A stretch of DNA of 64,000 nt from Fictibacillus fluitans (GTDB lineage Bacteria; Bacillota; Bacilli; Bacillales; Fictibacillaceae). Position numbers and translations under genes: made by a program. The stretch is taken from the NCBI RefSeq assembly GCF_030418125.1, contig NZ_JAUHTR010000011.1, positions 1 to 64,000 on the forward strand, written 5' to 3'. Every line of letters starts with the position of its first letter. Within the stretch, counting starts at the first letter, position 1. The notes under the pieces were generated by a model. It was not told the origin of the DNA and ran no database searches. It was given only the letters and a program-made list of their open reading frames with translations. This document shows positions 8,990 to 18,956 of this stretch, piece by piece.

Positions 8990-9637
8990 ATGACTCAAGA
9001 ACAGATAAAGATACCGCAAGCAACCGCGAAGAGACTGCCGCTGTATTACCGCTTTTTAAAGAACCTTTCCATTTCCGGAAAGCAGCGTGTTTCCTCGGCA
9101 GAGCTCAGCGAAGCAGTAAAAGTAGATTCAGCAACCATCCGAAGGGATTTTTCCTATTTTGGCGCACTCGGGAAAAAGGGATACGGCTATAACGTGAACT
9201 ACCTGCTATCCTTTTTCCGGAAAACGCTTAATCAGGATGAAGTGACGAAGGTTGCCTTGATTGGTGTCGGGAATTTGGGTACCGCTTTCCTTCACTACAA
9301 CTTTATTAAAAACAACAATACGGTCATCCAGGTCGCATTTGATGTGGATCCGGACAAGGTTGGCAAGGAAGTAGCGGGGGTTCCTATTCATTCAATCGAC
9401 AATATGGTAGAAGAGCTTAGGGAAATTGATGTGGAAGTCGCCATTCTGACCGTGCCGGTCGGTGTAGCCCAGCATACGGCGGACAAGCTGGCGGATGCAG
9501 GGATCAAAGGCCTCTTAAACTTCACGCCGGCTCGCCTGACATTGCCTCCTGACATCAGGGTGCACCATATTGATCTGGCTGTGGAATTGCAGTCATTGAT
9601 TTATTTTATGAAGCATTATCCGTCAGATGAAATATAG
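8990..9637 (+). CDS. rex: Redox-sensing transcriptional repressor Rex
   Basis: Rex is a dimeric repressor that reads the NADH/NAD+ ratio and controls fermentation and anaerobic respiration genes. The 215-residue protein has an N-terminal winged helix (about residues 5-80, with S-A-T-I-R-R-D-F-S as recognition helix), a Rossmann fold with G-V-G-N-L-G (92-97), and a C-terminal domain-swap helix. It lies between moaC and tatAY as in B. subtilis. I found no Rex operator (TTGTGAA-N4-TTCACAA) near it. Confidence 0.96.
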   Translation: MTQEQIKIPQATAKRLPLYYRFLKNLSISGKQRVSSAELSEAVKVDSATIRRDFSYFGALGKKGYGYNVNYLLSFFRKTLNQDEVTKVALIGVGNLGTAFLHYNFIKNNNTVIQVAFDVDPDKVGKEVAGVPIHSIDNMVEELREIDVEVAILTVPVGVAQHTADKLADAGIKGLLNFTPARLTLPPDIRVHHIDLAVELQSLIYFMKHYPSDEI

Positions 9638-9667
9638 AAGTTCAAATTACTTGAAGGAGGAACTGGG

Positions 9668-9856
9668 ATGATTGGAACAGGCAGCGCGATTGTGATTGCA
9701 GCGGCAGCATTAGTCATGTTTGGACCGAAAAAACTTCCGGAACTCGGACGTGCAGCAGGAAGAACATTAAGAGAGTTCAAGAATGCGACGCAGGGGCTCA
9801 TGGACGATGATGATAAGAAAGAGAAAGAGTCTTCTAAAACGCACGAACAGAAGTAG
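9668..9856 (+). CDS. tatAY: Sec-independent translocase TatA (TatAy type)
   Basis: This is a 62-residue TatA-type pore component of the twin-arginine translocase. One short N-terminal transmembrane segment (about residues 3-18) is followed by the hinge motif F-G-P-K-K-L-P-E-L-G-R, an amphipathic helix, and a very charged tail (D-D-D-D-K-K-E-K-E). AAGGAGGAACTGGG precedes the ATG. It is immediately upstream of tatC, matching tatAY-tatCY of B. subtilis, which exports a narrow set of folded proteins. Confidence 0.93.
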   Translation: MIGTGSAIVIAAAALVMFGPKKLPELGRAAGRTLREFKNATQGLMDDDDKKEKESSKTHEQK

Positions 9857-9873
9857 CAGTTAGGATGAACATC

Positions 9874-10644
9874 ATGACAGAAAAAAACATGTCGGTCTAT
9901 GATCATCTGGGTGAATTAAGAAACCGCATCATCATTACGGCGGCTTTCTTTTTTGTCTTCATGGTTGTAGGTCTCTTTTTTGCCAAACCCGTCATTATAT
10001 ACTTGCAAAGTGATCCTGTGGCACAAGACATTCAAATGAACGCCTTCAATCTGACAGACCCGCTGAAAGTGTATTTTGATTTTTCCTTTATCATTGCACT
10101 TCTGCTCACGCTTCCGGTAGGACTCTACCAGATATGGGCCTTCATCGGTCCGGGTCTTTTTGAGAATGAAAGAAAGGTTACGCTGTCGTACATACCCATT
10201 TCGTTTCTATTGTTCGCAGCGGGCTTGAGCTTTGCCTATTTCATTCTTTTTCCCATGGTGGTTCACTTCATGGCGAACATTGCGGATTCCCTGAACGTTG
10301 AAGGGGAGTATGGGATCAACGAATACTTTTCCTTTTTATTCGGGCTTGTCCTGCCGTTCGGGCTGCTGTTTCAGTTCCCGGTCCTCATCATGTTCCTGAC
10401 GAGGCTCGGTCTGATTACACCAATGTTCTTGCGGAAGATCAGAAAGTTTTCGTATTTCGGCATTCTTGTGATTGCCGGGATCATCAGCCCGCCTGAATTG
10501 ATTTCACACCTAACCATTACCGTTCCGCTGATCATTCTCTACGAAATCAGCATCATGATCTCGGCCAATGCCTACAAAAAGAGGCTGAAAGCGGAAGAAG
10601 AAGCCAGACTTGATCTGGAGCTGAAGGAAACACATCTCGACTAA
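9874..10644 (+). CDS. tatCY: Sec-independent translocase TatC (TatCy type)
   Basis: TatC is the six-helix membrane receptor for twin-arginine signal peptides. The protein begins with the cytosolic H-L-G-E-L-R-N-R motif that binds the signal peptide, and has the conserved F-x-P-G-L-F-E-x-E-R-K loop (here F-I-G-P-G-L-F-E-N-E-R-K). An ATG at 9865 overlaps the AGGA Shine-Dalgarno itself, so the ATG at 9874 (8 bases beyond AGGA) is the likelier start, giving 256 residues. Confidence 0.94.
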   Translation: MTEKNMSVYDHLGELRNRIIITAAFFFVFMVVGLFFAKPVIIYLQSDPVAQDIQMNAFNLTDPLKVYFDFSFIIALLLTLPVGLYQIWAFIGPGLFENERKVTLSYIPISFLLFAAGLSFAYFILFPMVVHFMANIADSLNVEGEYGINEYFSFLFGLVLPFGLLFQFPVLIMFLTRLGLITPMFLRKIRKFSYFGILVIAGIISPPELISHLTITVPLIILYEISIMISANAYKKRLKAEEEARLDLELKETHLD

Positions 10645-10659
10645 GGGGTGTGTTTTTTT
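10628..10659 (+). terminator. Terminator after tatCY
   Basis: AAACACA pairs with TGTGTTT across the tatCY stop codon and is followed by a T run. Confidence 0.7.
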
Positions 10660-10710
10660 GTTTAGAAGTGTTGATTAGAGACATTCCGGACGAGAAAATC
10701 TTCATTGATA

Positions 10711-10819
10711 GTTGATTGGAGTGGAAGGTGCGAGACTCCTAAGGGAAGAGCGGGACAGGTGAGACTACAGGCTCACCGCCCGCCCCTAGGAAAGCGAGCA
10801 GCCTGGAACGGAAATCAAC
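10711..10819. repeat. Bacillaceae-type structured intergenic repeat
   Basis: This ~109-bp block is bounded by GTTGATT and its complement AATCAAC. Inside are the recognisable modules GGTGCGAGACTCCT, GAGCGGGACAGGTGAGAC, GGCTCACCGCCCGCCCC and AAAGCGAGCAGCCTGGAACG. I recognise this from memory as a repeat scattered between genes in several Bacillaceae genomes, often longer, with an extra GC-rich hairpin in the middle. This copy looks shortened there. No ORF of interest lies in it. Its function is unknown, and it is the only copy I found in this window. Confidence 0.65.
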
Positions 10820-10939
10820 CACTCCCGGGTGTCGATCATGATTGAAAAGGGAATACTTAGAAAATGACCCTTATGAATGGACACATGGAGCGAGTTTACT
10901 GATAATGAAAGACAAACCAGAAGAAGAGAAGGCGATACG

Positions 10940-12409
10940 ATGACACAAGAAAAAGTAAATGCTGCTGGCTGGAAGTTGGAAAACAGTTACGCCGAATTGC
11001 CGAAAGCATTTTTTTCCCTCATCCAGGTCAACCCTGTGGAATCACCTGAAATGATTGTTCTGAACCATTCGCTGGCGGAGTCTCTTGGGTTGAACGCCAG
11101 GGCGCTTGAAAGCGGGGAAGGGGTTAAGGTTTTTGCCGGAAATGAGGTTCCTGAAGGATCGGTGCCTCTCGCTCAAGCGTACGCCGGGCATCAGTTTGGA
11201 AACTTTACGATGCTTGGGGACGGACGCGCTCTGATGATCGGTGAACAGATCACGCCTGACGGAGAGCGGTTTGATATCCAGCTGAAGGGTTCTGGTAGGA
11301 CGCCTTACTCCCGTGGAGGAGATGGACGGGCGGCGCTCGGGCCGATGCTGCGTGAATACATTATTTCTGAAGCGATGCACGGGCTTGGCATCCCGACGAC
11401 CCGCAGCCTGGCGGTTGTTACGACAGGGGAGCCGGTTTACCGTGAAACCCAATTGACAGGAGCGGTTATGACACGTGTGGCGGCGAGCCATCTTCGGGTG
11501 GGAACGTTTGAATACGGTGCCAATTTTACCGAAAAGGAAAACTTGCAGGCATTGGCCGATTACGCGATTGAACGCCACTATCCGGAGATTAAAAAGGATA
11601 AAAATCCGTATATCTCCCTGCTTCGGGAAGTGCAGAAGCGCCAGGCAGCCCTTATTGCCAAATGGCAGATGATCGGATTTATCCACGGGGTGATGAATAC
11701 CGACAACATGACGATCAGCGGTGAAACGATTGACTACGGTCCTTGTGCGTTTATGGATACGTACAATCCGGCGACTGTCTTCAGTTCGATCGATGTGCAG
11801 GGCCGTTATGCGTATGGGAACCAGCCGCCAATCGCGGGATGGAATATTACCCGCTTTGCGGAAGCTCTTCTGCCCTTGTTTCATGATAATCAGGAGAAGG
11901 CGATTGAGCTGGCGCAGGACGTGCTTTCGGACTATCCGCTCGCGTTTAATATCGCCTGGGTGAAGGGTATGAGGTGTAAGCTCGGTTTGTTTAATGAAGA
12001 GGAAGCGGATGAAGCCTTGATTCTCGATCTGCTGAAAATCATGAACAAAGAGAAAGCGGATTATACGAACACGTTCCGCGCTCTCACCCTTGATGACCGT
12101 AAATTCTCCCTGTTTGTCTATCAGGATTTTCAGGAATGGGAGAAACGCTGGCAGGAACGGCGCACAAGGCAGCCGGAATCTGACAAAGAGTCGAAAGACC
12201 TGATGTGCAAGCACAACCCAGCCATCATTCCGCGAAATCACCGGGTGGAAGAAGCTCTTTTGGCAGCAGAAGAAGGAGATTTGAGCGTGATGGAGAAATT
12301 AGTATCTGTAATGAAAAATCCATTTGCCTATTCGGATGAGCAGGAGGAATACAGTGCACCGCCGCCTCCATCCGAAGCCATAAACTACCAGACATTTTGC
12401 GGAACATGA
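10940..12409 (+). CDS. selO: Protein adenylyltransferase SelO (YdiU family)
   Basis: SelO is a pseudokinase-fold enzyme that transfers AMP from ATP to Ser, Thr or Tyr of target proteins and is linked to oxidative-stress responses. Visible family motifs: [27 protein letters not shown], and the catalytic segment G-V-M-N-T-D-N-M with the following D-Y-G-P. The bacterial form is without selenocysteine, here ending in Q-T-F-C-G-T. An upstream ATG at 10877 would add 21 poorly coded residues. The ATG at 10940, preceded by GAAGAGAAGG, gives 489 residues, near the family length. It sits between tatCY and ydiK, where B. subtilis has no such gene, so it is a local insertion. Confidence 0.92.
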   Translation: MTQEKVNAAGWKLENSYAELPKAFFSLIQVNPVESPEMIVLNHSLAESLGLNARALESGEGVKVFAGNEVPEGSVPLAQAYAGHQFGNFTMLGDGRALMIGEQITPDGERFDIQLKGSGRTPYSRGGDGRAALGPMLREYIISEAMHGLGIPTTRSLAVVTTGEPVYRETQLTGAVMTRVAASHLRVGTFEYGANFTEKENLQALADYAIERHYPEIKKDKNPYISLLREVQKRQAALIAKWQMIGFIHGVMNTDNMTISGETIDYGPCAFMDTYNPATVFSSIDVQGRYAYGNQPPIAGWNITRFAEALLPLFHDNQEKAIELAQDVLSDYPLAFNIAWVKGMRCKLGLFNEEEADEALILDLLKIMNKEKADYTNTFRALTLDDRKFSLFVYQDFQEWEKRWQERRTRQPESDKESKDLMCKHNPAIIPRNHRVEEALLAAEEGDLSVMEKLVSVMKNPFAYSDEQEEYSAPPPPSEAINYQTFCGT

Positions 12410-12416
12410 TCATAAA

Positions 12417-12457
12417 AAAATCCGGCTGAGACATGAACGTCCAGCCGGATTTCTTTT
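12417..12457. terminator. Bidirectional terminator between selO and ydiK
   Basis: AAATCCGGCTG (12418-12428) pairs with CAGCCGGATTT (12442-12452). T-rich tails are present on both strands, so it can end both converging transcripts. Confidence 0.9.
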
Positions 12458-12656
12458 ACTTCTTGTATTTTTTTATGTGGCGGTGCAGCCGGAAGTATTT
12501 GATCGCATTGGCGAAATCAAATGTGGCCACAAGCATGGTAATGAGTGTCCAGATCCCGGTAACGCCGTATTCCGTTGAATAGTGGATGGCGAGCCAGGTA
12601 AATAGAATACCCATAACCGTGTACAACCCGCCCATAAAAAATGGTGATGTTTTCAT
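12456..12656 (-). CDS. ydiK: Small membrane protein YdiK (DUF4305)
   Basis: A 66-residue protein with two predicted transmembrane helices and a basic tail (H-I-K-K-Y-K-K). It matches YdiK of B. subtilis by size, sequence character and place. Its ATG overlaps the ydiL stop by one base (TAATG), so the two are co-translated. Function is unknown. Confidence 0.85.
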   Translation of the reverse strand: MKTSPFFMGGLYTVMGILFTWLAIHYSTEYGVTGIWTLITMLVATFDFANAIKYFRLHRHIKKYKK

Positions 12657-13369
12657 TAGAAAAGTCCCCCAATAATCATCTGCATTTTCTCGGCCTTATC
12701 CTGTAAGTCATTGATCTTGTCAGCGAATATCACCTGAACAAGCATCACGAGTGTATTCATTGAAACATGGGCGACAATGGGAACGAGCAACCGTTTTGTT
12801 TTTACATACAAAAAAGCAAAGACAAAGCCCATGGCTGTATAAACGAGCAGGTGGGTAAAATCGAAATGAACGGCTGCGAAAATTAGGGAACTAATGATAG
12901 CAGCAATCACAAAGTTAAATCGCCTATACAGACTGCCAAAAATTATCTTACGGAAAATTATTTCTTCTAAAATCGGTCCTGCGATCGAGGTAACAATCAT
13001 AAAGTAGGGAGTGGCCTTGGCAATCTTGACAAGCATCTCGGTATTTTCCGATCCCTGCTTGATGCCAAACACGTTGATTTCAATGATACCGGCAACAATC
13101 TGTGCACCGTAGGCTAGGAAAATTCCCCCGATGGCCCACTTGACTGCCGATGCCCCTGAAACGCGGCCGCCCCGAAGCGCCGGGTCTTTCATGTCAGGAA
13201 TGAGCAGCAAGAGCACAATCACGAGGGCAACAAGAAAGCTGATGGTCCCCCAAAGGCCGGCCCATTGTTCCCGCGGAACGTTCATCGAGTTCATGATCGG
13301 GTAGCCGATATAGCCCGAAAGCTGCATCAGGATATAAGTCAGTACGATCCATAAATAGCGCTTCGTCAA
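12656..13369 (-). CDS. ydiL: CPBP-family intramembrane metalloprotease YdiL
   Basis: This is a membrane protein of 237 residues with about seven hydrophobic segments. The Abi/CPBP glutamic-protease signature is seen in the C-terminal half: E-E-I-I-F-R, then A-A-V-H-F-D-F-T-H, then a final H in P-I-V-A-H-V-S-M-N. These residues form the catalytic site in this class. The start is TTG at 13369 with AAGGAG about 11 bases before it. It sits divergent from groES, as in B. subtilis. Its substrate is unknown. Confidence 0.9.
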   Translation of the reverse strand: MTKRYLWIVLTYILMQLSGYIGYPIMNSMNVPREQWAGLWGTISFLVALVIVLLLLIPDMKDPALRGGRVSGASAVKWAIGGIFLAYGAQIVAGIIEINVFGIKQGSENTEMLVKIAKATPYFMIVTSIAGPILEEIIFRKIIFGSLYRRFNFVIAAIISSLIFAAVHFDFTHLLVYTAMGFVFAFLYVKTKRLLVPIVAHVSMNTLVMLVQVIFADKINDLQDKAEKMQMIIGGLF

Positions 13370-13508
13370 TGTAGAATTTCTCCTTTAGTCAAGTTCAGTT
13401 GGTCATGTTTTCAGCATGCCCATGTATCTATTTATTCTAACATAGATTGCTTGAAAACATGGCATGATACCCCTTTCAGAAATTTTTTGGGAATTTTTAA
13501 GGTGATGC

Positions 13509-13537
13509 TTGCAATGTGGAAAAAAATTATTTAATAT
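13509..13537 (+). promoter_or_regulatory. SigA promoter of groESL
   Basis: TTGCAA (13509-13514) and TAATAT (13532-13537) are separated by 17 bp, just upstream of CIRCE. This is the arrangement of HrcA-repressed class I heat-shock promoters. Confidence 0.8.
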
Positions 13538-13548
13538 AGGAAATGGAG

Positions 13549-13575
13549 TTAGCACTCAGTAAATCAGAGTGCTAA
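13549..13575. promoter_or_regulatory. CIRCE operator (HrcA binding site)
   Basis: TTAGCACTC and GAGTGCTAA are separated by 9 bp, a perfect match to the CIRCE consensus. HrcA binding here represses groESL at normal temperature. Confidence 0.97.
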
Positions 13576-13615
13576 TAATATAAAACTTTCTAATATTTTG
13601 AGGAGGGTGTTTCAC

Positions 13616-13900
13616 TTGTTAAAGCCACTAGGTGATCGTATTGTGATTGAGCTTGTAGAAGGTGAAGAAAAGACTGCAAGCGGGATCGTTTTACCAGACT
13701 CTGCAAAGGAAAAGCCGCAAGAAGGCAAAGTCGTTGCAGTAGGAACAGGCCGCGTAACTGAGCAAGGAGAACGCGTAGCACTAGAAGTCTCTCAAGGAGA
13801 TTCTATTATCTTTTCAAAATACGCAGGAACTGAAGTGAAGTATCAAGGTAAAGAGTATCTTATCCTTCGCGAAACTGATGTATTGGCTGTAATCGGCTAA
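13616..13900 (+). CDS. groES: Co-chaperonin GroES
   Basis: GroES is the heptameric lid of the GroEL folding chamber. The 94-residue protein starts [10 protein letters not shown], contains the mobile-loop region [10 protein letters not shown], and ends in D-V-L-A-V-I-G. The start is TTG at 13616, seven bases after AGGAGGG. A longer ATG start at 13598 would lie upstream of that Shine-Dalgarno and is unlikely. It is the first gene of the CIRCE-controlled groESL operon. Confidence 0.97.
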   Translation: MLKPLGDRIVIELVEGEEKTASGIVLPDSAKEKPQEGKVVAVGTGRVTEQGERVALEVSQGDSIIFSKYAGTEVKYQGKEYLILRETDVLAVIG

Positions 13901-13958
13901 TCTAAAGAAAACTACAAAATGAATAGCTACATAGTGTAGCTTTAACCAAAAACGTTAA

Positions 13959-15624
<1,666 letters not shown>

Positions 15625-15675
15625 TATCGCCCAAACCCCTTGATATATGAGGGTTTGAGGAAAGTGTGGAGTGCA

Positions 15676-15694
15676 ATGCTAACATCTTGCTAAC
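15676..15694. repeat. Putative integrase arm site, left
   Basis: ATGCTAACATCTTGCTAAC holds two direct GCTAAC half-sites 11 bp apart. It matches the right-end copy at 28205-28223 in 18 of 19 positions. Paired repeats near both element ends are typical arm-type sites for tyrosine integrases or their excisionases; this role is inferred. Confidence 0.6.
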
Positions 15695-15709
15695 ATTTCT
15701 CTCCTAAAA

Positions 15710-16918
15710 TTAGAGGTTTCTCATGAGTTGTGCAAACTTATGAGAAGCCTCTTTTTTCATTTCTTTTGTTACATGGAGATAGACGTTTTTCGTTGTGGCA
15801 TCGTCACAGTGGCCTAACCGATCCATAATCTCTTCCAAGCCTACTTTTGCTTCCGCTAACAATGATGTATGTGTATGGCGCAAAGAGTGAGGAGTGAGTT
15901 CTGAATTTAAGCCAGCCAACTTTAGCAGCCGTGCCATTCTGTTTTCTACAGTCTTGACGAAAATAGGATAGCCAGGTTGTTTTTCTTTCTTGGCAAAAAT
16001 GAATCCTTCGTCGAAATATGATTCACCAAAGTATTCCTTAACTTTTTTCTGTTCTAGCATGTGCGTTTTGAGGGTGGAAATTACTTCTTTATCTACTACA
16101 ATGGTCCTTTTAGATTTTCTGGTCTTGGGCGGTACTAATTGATATTCCAGCGTGTTGTTCGTCGGATTGTAATACGTTTTCGTGATATAAATGGTGTGTT
16201 CCTCGAAGTCAATGTCTTTCCATTTTAGAGCCACCAGCTCACCAGCACGCATCCCTGTGTAGGAAAGGGTAAGAAAGATTAGATAATCTAAATCTAAACC
16301 TTTTTGAGCAGCTGTTTTCAAAAGTAAAGCGAGATCCTCCTTCTCCATATATTTAGGGATTTCTTGTTCCTCTAATTCCTCAATGGTTTTTCTGTCTTTC
16401 TTCAGGTAAGCGAATTCCGTTGGATCACTTTTAATCATCCGCATCTCAATGGCCTTCTTGAAAATCATTCTGCCCGTGCGGTGTACACCATCTAACGTGT
16501 TGTCAGCATACCCTTTCTCTTTTAAAGCATTTAAAGCATCTTGATACCTTTTAGCTTTGATGTCCTTGAGCTTTAAGAGAGAGAAGTATGGCAGCAACTT
16601 GTTTATTTCATGCTGCCTAATACGAATAGTCCCGGGCTTAACGCTGTTCTTCTCACTGTACATACTAAGCCATTCATTTGCGAAATCTTTAAATATAACA
16701 CTCGCCTCATGTACATAAACTCCTTGATTAAGTTCGTAGATGAATTCGGTAGCAGCTTTTTCAGCTTCTTGCTTAGTTTGAAATCCTCCCTTCGTCTTTT
16801 GCTTCCTTCTGCCGGTAGAGGGATCTCTCCCGATGTCGATTACGAAGCTCCAAGTAGATCCACAAGTGCAACGTTTTTTATTGCAAGTGCAGCCTCTTCG
16901 GTAAAAATGTCCTTTCAT
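15710..16918 (-). CDS. int: Tyrosine site-specific integrase
   Basis: This is a phage/ICE-type tyrosine recombinase of about 402 residues that should catalyse integration and excision of the surrounding element. Near the N-terminus is a Cys-rich DNA-binding segment (C-T-C-N-K-K-R-C-T-C-G). An arm-binding domain and a SAM-like core-binding domain follow. The catalytic domain shows the Arg in T-G-M-R-A-G-E-L, the H-x-L-R-H box in T-P-H-S-L-R-H-T-H, and the nucleophilic Tyr in K-N-V-Y-L-H-V-T. I prefer the ATG at 16918, which has GAGGT upstream; the frame is open to 16957. It lies next to the left end and faces groEL. Confidence 0.93.
   Translation of the reverse strand: MKGHFYRRGCTCNKKRCTCGSTWSFVIDIGRDPSTGRRKQKTKGGFQTKQEAEKAATEFIYELNQGVYVHEASVIFKDFANEWLSMYSEKNSVKPGTIRIRQHEINKLLPYFSLLKLKDIKAKRYQDALNALKEKGYADNTLDGVHRTGRMIFKKAIEMRMIKSDPTEFAYLKKDRKTIEELEEQEIPKYMEKEDLALLLKTAAQKGLDLDYLIFLTLSYTGMRAGELVALKWKDIDFEEHTIYITKTYYNPTNNTLEYQLVPPKTRKSKRTIVVDKEVISTLKTHMLEQKKVKEYFGESYFDEGFIFAKKEKQPGYPIFVKTVENRMARLLKLAGLNSELTPHSLRHTHTSLLAEAKVGLEEIMDRLGHCDDATTKNVYLHVTKEMKKEASHKFAQLMRNL
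15712..15757 (+). terminator. Terminator for groESL inside the 3' end of int
   Basis: AGAGGTTTCTCAT (15712-15724) pairs with ATGAGAAGCCTCT (15740-15752), a 13-bp stem with one G-U, followed by six T on the plus strand. It overlaps the last codons of the oppositely oriented integrase gene. It could replace the groEL terminator that the element displaced to 28.4 kb. Confidence 0.75.
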
Positions 16919-17025
16919 TTTCTTTAGACCTCTTTTCTTGGTGAAATGATTTTGCAATGGTTATCTATTATTTCCACTGCATACGTAGCAAATACGTTGG
17001 GTCTATTTAATAGCTTTTGCTACAT

Positions 17026-17280
17026 TTAAACTGCGTGGGTCGAACTTTTCTTTTTCTTTTGAGCTGCAATCCATATTTCCAAGTCTGCCTTCTCTACACG
17101 TTTTGAAGCACCGATCTCAAAGTTAGGGATGCCACCGTGCTCTACATCCAGTTTGAATAGTTCGTAGACCGTTTTTCTTGAGATGCATAGGAACTCGGCA
17201 ATGTGAGCCGCTGTTAAAGCATCAGGTAGAGATCCCCAAGTTAAATATTGTTTTGTTTTATTCAAAGTAAACTCCTCCAA
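17026..17280 (-). CDS. Excisionase-like helix-turn-helix protein
   Basis: This is an 84-residue protein with a winged-helix DNA-binding domain of the excisionase/AlpA (HTH_17) type. The segment L-T-A-A-H-I-A-E-F-L-C-I-S-R-K-T-V-Y is helix-turn-helix and is followed by an I-P-N-F-E-I-G wing. The position just upstream of int in the same direction fits a Xis that steers int towards excision, or a regulator of int. A near-perfect palindrome lies 65 bp upstream (17341-17362). GGAGGAGT precedes the ATG. Confidence 0.75.
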   Translation of the reverse strand: MEEFTLNKTKQYLTWGSLPDALTAAHIAEFLCISRKTVYELFKLDVEHGGIPNFEIGASKRVEKADLEIWIAAQKKKKSSTHAV

Positions 17281-17340
17281 ATTGGCTTTGTATATATTTC
17301 TGTACTTTGTCCATACTTATAATGTTTTTCTGTTTTTTAT

Positions 17341-17362
17341 CCATATTGGTATACCAATGTGG
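17341..17362. repeat. 22-bp near-perfect palindrome upstream of the excisionase-like gene
   Basis: The core ATTGGTATACCAAT (17345-17358) is a perfect 14-bp palindrome. It is extended on both sides to CCAT...GTGG with one mismatched pair. It could be an operator for the divergent or adjacent regulator, or a crossover site for one of the recombinases. Confidence 0.5.
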
Positions 17363-17384
17363 ATGAATTACCGAACAATAGTTT

Positions 17385-17407
17385 AAGAAAAGCCCTGCTT
17401 ACAGGGC
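17385..17407 (-). terminator. Terminator of the serine-recombinase operon
   Basis: GCCCTG and CAGGGC (17392-17397, 17402-17407) form a short GC-rich stem. On the minus strand it is followed by TTTTCTT. Confidence 0.65.
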
Positions 17408-17480
17408 GTTTGTTAACTCATTATGGATTTGCTTTTAGTGAAAAAACTACTTTCGATATTGCATCCAAACTCATCAAATA

Positions 17481-18956
17481 CTATTCGGTACTTTGACCAG
17501 TCAGACATAGATCGAATATTTCAAGCATGTTATCGGTGAACAGTACTTTAGCTTCTTCGCCAGGAGAAATCATTACCTGATCAACAAAGTAAAGTATGAA
17601 AAGACGGGTTTCTGTTTCACCTAATCGGGATGACAAGGTGCTTTTAAACCGACTAAAAATCAAATCTTGTTGTACGGCTTCACGCAGTTCATCAAGAACT
17701 TGCTGCTTATTAACGCACTCTTCCAGAAAGTTAGCTTCCTGTTGATGATAAGATTTTACTAGCGAATTATATTCGTTGTCGTTTTGTTCTTCTGCAATAG
17801 AACCCTTTGAAATCAAAATGTCAATACGTTCTTCTGCTTTTTCGATATTTTTTTCAATGGACCTGTTGGTTTGATCTAAGTAGTCTAGTGCAATATGTTT
17901 GACCCCGGCACCAGACACTGTAGTTTCTATATGATTTAACACAATAGGGAGTAAAGCATTATGAACTGCAGTTTTGTCTAATTTATAGTTACATGGTTTG
18001 CAGACGTAGTATTGATAGTCATATTTTTTTCCTTCTCGAGTGGTGGAGCCATTTTGGGTAAGGAGTTTCTCATTGCAATGCCGGCAAAAAAGCTTATTCA
18101 AGAAGGTAAAAGGAGTGTCGAGTCTTCCATATTTCTTTTGTAGCTTAGTGTTAGCATTAATAAGTTTGATTAAAAAGTCATCAACCAATGGTTCATTAAA
18201 GTCATTGAATTCGTATTGCTTTGGTTCTTTTCCTTTATGAACGTTCCAAGTCAATGTTCCGGTATATACTTTATTCTTCAAGATGGCTTCGATTGAACTT
18301 GGTCGCCACATCTTTCCTGAAGGAGAGGGAATTGAAGCTTCATTAAGGACAGCAGCAATTTTCAGCATTGATAATCCCCAGCTTTGCATGTAGTAGATAA
18401 AGGTAACAATATCGGCATCCTCGTTAGGGAGCAGCATTTTGTTTACGAGTTCATATCCATAAGGGCATTTAGATCCGGGTCGCAGTTTTTCTTCGTTATT
18501 TAGAAAAGATGTCAAAGAGGCAATAGCTCTTTCAGACTTAATTTCTGATTCCTGCCTGTACAAGAGAAGGGTGATTTTGGTTCGAAAGTCAGAAGGATCA
18601 AAAGGGGTATCAGAGGTCGTGGAGTAAACTTCAAGGTTTGGAAAGTGATCCTGTAGCGGACGGTAGAAGTCTAGGACAAAACTATAACCGGTGCGGTCCA
18701 TTCTTGACTCTTCATAGAAGATCACTTTATCGATTCCTCTTTCAATCATCATGTTTTTAAGACGCATTAATTCCTTTCTTTGTTTTGCGCGTTTTGCATA
18801 GGCGCTTGTAACATCTTCTACATAGATGAATTCTTCTGGGACAGATAAGTTCTTTCTTTTGGCGAACTCCTGAATATAAGCTTTCTGGATTTCTACACTG
18901 TTGTTTTCTTGTTGTTTATATGAGGAACGACGCACATAACCAAAAGCTAGATTCAT
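17481..18956 (-). CDS. Large serine recombinase B
   Basis: This is a 491-residue recombinase of the large serine family. The N-terminal resolvase domain has the catalytic Ser in G-Y-V-R-R-S-S. Next comes a Recombinase domain around G-S-K-C-P-Y-G-Y-E-L, then a zinc ribbon (C-R-H-C...C-K-P-C), then a coiled coil, as expected for DNA bridging. It overlaps the upstream recombinase gene by 4 bp (ATGA), so the two are translated together and may act as a pair, like CcrA/CcrB of staphylococcal cassettes. That comparison is inference from gene arrangement. Confidence 0.88.
   Translation of the reverse strand: MNLAFGYVRRSSYKQQENNSVEIQKAYIQEFAKRKNLSVPEEFIYVEDVTSAYAKRAKQRKELMRLKNMMIERGIDKVIFYEESRMDRTGYSFVLDFYRPLQDHFPNLEVYSTTSDTPFDPSDFRTKITLLLYRQESEIKSERAIASLTSFLNNEEKLRPGSKCPYGYELVNKMLLPNEDADIVTFIYYMQSWGLSMLKIAAVLNEASIPSPSGKMWRPSSIEAILKNKVYTGTLTWNVHKGKEPKQYEFNDFNEPLVDDFLIKLINANTKLQKKYGRLDTPFTFLNKLFCRHCNEKLLTQNGSTTREGKKYDYQYYVCKPCNYKLDKTAVHNALLPIVLNHIETTVSGAGVKHIALDYLDQTNRSIEKNIEKAEERIDILISKGSIAEEQNDNEYNSLVKSYHQQEANFLEECVNKQQVLDELREAVQQDLIFSRFKSTLSSRLGETETRLFILYFVDQVMISPGEEAKVLFTDNMLEIFDLCLTGQSTE

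Noticed and set aside
11042-12241. Long 399-codon frame antisense to selO
   Set aside because: It lies fully on the opposite strand of a clear selO gene, has no Shine-Dalgarno, and its product is rich in R, H and F in the way antisense frames usually are.
13598-13615. Longer GroES start (ATG-like start six codons upstream)
   Set aside because: It would place the start before the AGGAGGG Shine-Dalgarno. Known GroES proteins begin M-L-K-P-L, matching the TTG at 13616.
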